From: Paracoccaceae bacterium | GTDB taxonomy: Bacteria; Pseudomonadota; Alphaproteobacteria; Rhodobacterales; Rhodobacteraceae | Assembly (NCBI GenBank): GCA_002683355.1 | Contig: NYTF01000039.1 | Location: forward strand, 17,553 to 42,970 | DNA: 25,418 bases | Direction: 5' to 3' | Shown: piece by piece, positions 22,593 to 25,418 of the stretch | Numbering within the stretch: the first letter of the stretch is position 1 | How the letters are laid out: every line of letters begins with the position of its first letter | Position numbers and translations under genes: made by a program | The notes under the pieces: generated by a model | Told to the model about the DNA's origin: nothing | The model's database searches: none | What the model saw: only the letters and a program-made list of their open reading frames with translations

Positions 22593-23891
22593 ATGGTAAC
22601 TTCAGATACTTTTCAGACTTCACTTTGGATGAGCACTGCCGTGTCACCTCCAGAAACTAAAATATTAACTCAGCCTTTGGACACTCAAGTTGTGGTTGTG
22701 GGTGCTGGCTTTGCCGGTTTATCTGCAGCGCTGCATTTGCGGGAATTGGGTTGCGAGGTGGTTGTATTGGAAGCAAAAGAGATTGGTTTTGGTGCCTCAG
22801 GGCGTAATGGTGGTCAAGTAATTTCAGGGTTGAAGATTGATCCCCATGCTCTCGTTAAGAAATTTGGGAATGAAACAGCCTCGCAAATATTTTGCGCTAC
22901 TGAACGTAGTGCTGATTTGGTATTTAATTTAGTAAAAAAATATAAGTTGAGGTGTGAATTAAAGAGAACTGGTCTCATTTATGCATCAGAAAACTCTTCA
23001 ATGCTTGATAAATCGCGATCGCGTGTGGAGTGGTTAAATAATCAGGGTATAGGCGCGGAGATGTTGAGCGCAAGTGAAACTGCGAGTCGTGTTGGTCATC
23101 ATATTTATACTGGTAGCATGTATGATCCACGCGGTGGTGCATTAAACCCTTTATCTTATGTGAGGGAACTTGCGTCAGCTGCTTTGTCTAAAGGAGCTCA
23201 AATCTATACGGATAGTGCCGCCGTTACCTTAGAAAGGGCCGGTGAGAAATGGAGAGTGGAAACAAAAGAGGGATCAGTGAATGCTGATAAGGTTATTCTA
23301 TGCACTAATGCTTATACTAATCTTGAGAATGGAAAGTCTTTATGGCCAACTTTAGCTCAATCAATTGTACCATTATATAGTTTCCAAGTTGCTACTAAGC
23401 CTCTCAGTGATAATCTTAGAAAAGTAATTCTGCCGGGTGGGCATACTGTCTCTAATACACGTCGGCTTATGTTATATTATAGGTTTGATGAAACGGGTAG
23501 ATTTGTTTTGGGTGGTCGTGGAAGTGGTCGAGATAAACAGAATATTAGGGGATATAAACATCTAATTCATAAAGTGAGTGAGCTATTTCCAACACTAAAA
23601 AATCATGAAATTGAGTTTTTCTGGGGTGGAAAAGTTGCAATAACAACTGATGCTATTCCGCATATTCATAATCCCGCGAAAGGAATTTATGCTGGATTAG
23701 GTTTCAACGGCAGAGGTGTGGCTATGAGCACATTATTTGGTAAATGGTTGGCAATGGCGACTACAGCTTCGTTGCCAAGCGAAGCGATACCATTTAGCAA
23801 GATAAATCCGATTCCATTTCATAGTTTACGTGGAATTGGTGTTTCACTAGTTACTCGATTTAAATTTTTTCAAGATATGTTCAAATTGTAG
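22593..23891 (+). CDS. FAD-dependent amine oxidase of the PuuB/OrdL (gamma-glutamylputrescine oxidase) type
   Basis: The 432-residue flavoenzyme of the DAO family has GAGFAG (37-42), LEAKEIGFGASGRNGGQV (the PuuB/OrdL fingerprint GFGASGRNGGQ), a YDPRGGALNPLSYVRELA substrate-domain segment, and C-terminal GLGFNGRGVAMSTLFGK. PuuB oxidises gamma-glutamylated amines with oxygen to an aldehyde, ammonia and peroxide; related members act on amino acids and methylated amines. The N-terminal QTSLWMSTAVSPP tail is normal for the group. ATG 22593 is one base after the previous stop but lacks a clear ribosome-binding site; ATG 22629 is a possible alternative. The glutamine-synthetase-like ligase at the left edge and this oxidase are the two usual parts of a gamma-glutamyl-amine pathway, although 22 kb apart. 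Confidence 0.9.
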   Translation: MVTSDTFQTSLWMSTAVSPPETKILTQPLDTQVVVVGAGFAGLSAALHLRELGCEVVVLEAKEIGFGASGRNGGQVISGLKIDPHALVKKFGNETASQIFCATERSADLVFNLVKKYKLRCELKRTGLIYASENSSMLDKSRSRVEWLNNQGIGAEMLSASETASRVGHHIYTGSMYDPRGGALNPLSYVRELASAALSKGAQIYTDSAAVTLERAGEKWRVETKEGSVNADKVILCTNAYTNLENGKSLWPTLAQSIVPLYSFQVATKPLSDNLRKVILPGGHTVSNTRRLMLYYRFDETGRFVLGGRGSGRDKQNIRGYKHLIHKVSELFPTLKNHEIEFFWGGKVAITTDAIPHIHNPAKGIYAGLGFNGRGVAMSTLFGKWLAMATTASLPSEAIPFSKINPIPFHSLRGIGVSLVTRFKFFQDMFKL

Positions 23892-23900
23892 TTTTATTTA

Positions 23901-25241
23901 TTAAGCTAATGCTTTTGCCAGTTTATTTTGGAGATTTATAAGGTTTGCCAGATCTGTTGTTAATAATTGGCCGTCTTCTACAATTAAATTCCCCTCTACT
24001 ATTAGATTCTTCACCTTAGTTGGACCGGCTAATAATATAGCTGCTGGATCCCAGCTTCCAGCGCTTTCCAAACCAGATACATCCCATATGGCAATGTCAG
24101 CTCTTTTTCCTGTGGCTAGCCTGCCACACTCGGGGCGACCTAGAATATCTGCACCTCCCCGAGTGGCTAATTCAAGAGCTTCTCTAGAACTCATAGCATC
24201 AGCACCTCGTGAAACCCTCTGCATTAACATCGCTTGGCGCGCTTCCAAAACAAGGTTTCCAGAATCATTGCTTGCAGATCCATCAACCCCTAAGCCAATA
24301 TTGACGCCAGCATCTAGCATCTGTCGTATAGGTGCGATACCCGAACCAAGTCTACAATTTGAACATGGGCAGTGCGATATGCCAGTTTGAGTCCGAGCGA
24401 AAAGTTTTTGTTCTTCAACATTTAATTTAACACAATGAGCGTGCCACACATCTGAACCTGTCCACCCTAAATCTTCTGCATACTGGCCTGGCCTACAACC
24501 AAATTTTTCCAATGAATAGGCTACGTCTTCATCATTTTCTGCTAAGTGAGTGTGAAGATAAACTCCTTTATCTCTTGCTAAAAGGGCGGCTTCCTTCATT
24601 AATTCTCTTGTAACAGAAAAGGGTGAGCAGGGCGCTATGCCAACCTGGACCATTGAAGAAACACTTGGATCATGAAATTTGTCAATAACTCGTATGCAGT
24701 CTTTTAGTATAAAATTTTCATCTTCAACTAAGTTATCAGGGGGAAGTCCGCCGTTACTTTCTCCAATACTCATCGCACCGCGTGTTGGAGAAAACCTTAT
24801 TCCAATCTCATTTGCTGCATCAATTGTATCGTCTAAGCTAGAGCCATTAGGATAAAGATAGAGATGATCAGAGCTCAATGTACAACCTGATAATGCAAGT
24901 TCTGCTAACCCAGTCATAGCGGATACTCTCATTTCTTTTGGCCCAAATTTATTCCAAATAGGATAGAGAGTTTTTAACCAACCAAATAATAAAGCATCTT
25001 GCCCGCCTGGAACGGCTCGAGTCAAAGATTGAAATAAATGATGGTGCGTGTTTACAAGGCCTGGCGTGACTAAGCATCCACTTGCGTTAAGCTCCCTCTC
25101 TCCAGCCATTAGAGTAAGTGCAGGACCTATTTCTTTTATTTCACCATTAGCAATTCTTATATCACAATCAAATAGCTCTCTGCGATTGTCGTCCATGGTT
25201 AAGATAGTATCCGCCTTGCGAATAAGCATTTTGTTTCTCAT
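23901..25241 (-). CDS. 8-oxoguanine-deaminase-type amidohydrolase (TrzN/AtzB-like)
   Basis: The 446-residue protein is a metal-dependent amidohydrolase of the guanine-deaminase-like branch. It shows the HxH metal ligands H66/H68 in NTHHHLFQ, the segment TRAVPGGQDALLFGWL then LYPIW, GIAPCSPFSVT, HTHLAEN (His), VWHAHC (His), and GLGVDGSASND (Asp). This set matches 8-oxoguanine deaminases and related s-triazine deaminases, which remove an amino group from purine-like rings. ATG 25241 was chosen since the domain begins MRNKMLIRKADTIL; the frame is open further upstream, with an ATG at 25268 and a TTG at 25274, but that leader is a poor match. The gene follows the metal-permease fragment by 36 bases on the same strand and converges on the PuuB-like gene 9 bases away. 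Confidence 0.9.
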   Translation of the reverse strand: MRNKMLIRKADTILTMDDNRRELFDCDIRIANGEIKEIGPALTLMAGERELNASGCLVTPGLVNTHHHLFQSLTRAVPGGQDALLFGWLKTLYPIWNKFGPKEMRVSAMTGLAELALSGCTLSSDHLYLYPNGSSLDDTIDAANEIGIRFSPTRGAMSIGESNGGLPPDNLVEDENFILKDCIRVIDKFHDPSVSSMVQVGIAPCSPFSVTRELMKEAALLARDKGVYLHTHLAENDEDVAYSLEKFGCRPGQYAEDLGWTGSDVWHAHCVKLNVEEQKLFARTQTGISHCPCSNCRLGSGIAPIRQMLDAGVNIGLGVDGSASNDSGNLVLEARQAMLMQRVSRGADAMSSREALELATRGGADILGRPECGRLATGKRADIAIWDVSGLESAGSWDPAAILLAGPTKVKNLIVEGNLIVEDGQLLTTDLANLINLQNKLAKALA

Positions 25242-25277
25242 TTTTAATTTTCTTTCTTTTAAATGCATCGTCAATCG

Positions 25278-25418
25278 TCAAGCTTGCCTAGTAGCTATTG
25301 CTGACCTTACAAAGGCAATAATAAAAAAAATAGTCAATATGAGAATGATGGTAGGAGCAGGGGCACTATCGATGAAAAAGCTTAAATAAATTCCTAAAAA
25401 TCCTGAAAGAATAGTGAT
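25278..25418 (-). CDS. Metal ABC transporter permease (ZnuB/MntB type), 3' end only (partial)
   Basis: Reading leftward from the window edge, an open frame ends at TGA 25278-25280 and encodes the last 46 residues of a membrane protein: SGFLGIYLSFFIDSAPAPT, then a hydrophobic helix (IILILTIFFIIAFV) and a short basic tail. The pattern G-x-Y-x-S-x-x-x-D-x-x-x-G/A-x-x-I-I-L followed by one last transmembrane helix is the usual C terminus of ABC-3 family permeases (ZnuB, MntB, TroC), which import zinc, manganese or iron. The rest lies beyond the window. It precedes the metal-dependent amidohydrolase gene on the same strand and may share its transcript. Confidence 0.65.
   Translation of the reverse strand: MTILSGFLGIYLSFFIDSAPAPTIILILTIFFIIAFVRSAIATRQA

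Noticed and set aside
24088..24390. Plus-strand open frame inside the 8-oxoguanine-deaminase-like gene
   Set aside because: Shadow of a conserved gene on the other strand; composition reflects the antisense of metal-site segments.
25048..25389. Plus-strand open frame of 113 codons near the right edge
   Set aside because: It runs antisense to the start of the amidohydrolase and to the permease fragment, both of which show clear family patterns; its own translation shows none.

Overview
The window is AT-rich (by eye roughly 35-40% G+C) and almost fully coding, with no gap above 300 bases. I see no rRNA, tRNA, CRISPR array or insertion sequence. The gene set (LivJHMGF-type ABC importer, PuuB/OrdL-type amine oxidase, BisC-type cytosolic molybdoenzyme, 8-oxoguanine-deaminase-type amidohydrolase, bacterial microcompartment genes with a tandem-domain trimer shell protein) suggests a Gram-negative, probably marine alphaproteobacterium with a streamlined AT-rich genome. 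That placement is inference from gene content.

Region 1 (1-6442, + strand) is the right-hand part of a bacterial microcompartment (BMC) operon. It opens inside the 3' end of a glutamine-synthetase-like ligase and continues with a BMC-P vertex protein, a BMC-H hexamer, an opine-dehydrogenase-like enzyme, a CoA-acylating aldehyde dehydrogenase, a tandem BMC-T shell protein, a malate-dehydrogenase-like enzyme with an extra EutQ-like N-terminal segment, a RidA-family protein and an SDR dehydrogenase. Genes overlap or nearly touch, so this is one transcription unit. The visible part has no B12 diol dehydratase, ethanolamine lyase, glycyl-radical enzyme, aminotransferase/kinase pair, phosphotransacetylase or class IV alcohol dehydrogenase. 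It therefore does not match the standard Pdu, Eut, GRM or aminoacetone (RMM) types. The enzymes suggest a metabolosome for a nitrogenous substrate: an amine or opine-like compound is cleaved through an imine to an aldehyde, which is oxidised to an acyl-CoA, while the malate-dehydrogenase-like enzyme recycles NADH. This is the most novel part of the window.

Region 2 (6443-11211, + strand) is a complete branched-chain-amino-acid/amide-type ABC importer. It is preceded by two palindromic operator candidates, and a strong hairpin lies between the binding-protein gene and the first permease gene. It plausibly imports the microcompartment substrate.

Region 3 (11326-13133, - strand) holds an Ldh2/AllD-type dehydrogenase and a nicotinamidase-like hydrolase. 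Region 4 (13333-18885, + strand) holds an M20D amidohydrolase, a BisC/TorZ-type molybdoenzyme, a translationally coupled small ferritin-like protein that begins with TTG, and a GMC flavoprotein. Region 5 (18935-20626) is a convergent pair: an SRAP/YedK DNA-protein crosslink protein and a cyclic-nucleotide-type potassium channel. Region 6 (20719-23891, + strand) is a PHP-domain protein, a sulfotransferase and a PuuB-like oxidase. Region 7 (- strand) is an 8-oxoguanine-deaminase-like amidohydrolase behind the 3' end of a ZnuB-type metal permease cut by the window edge.

The right half reads as a catabolic accessory zone for nitrogen- and sulfur-containing organic compounds. Its link to the microcompartment is suggestive only.
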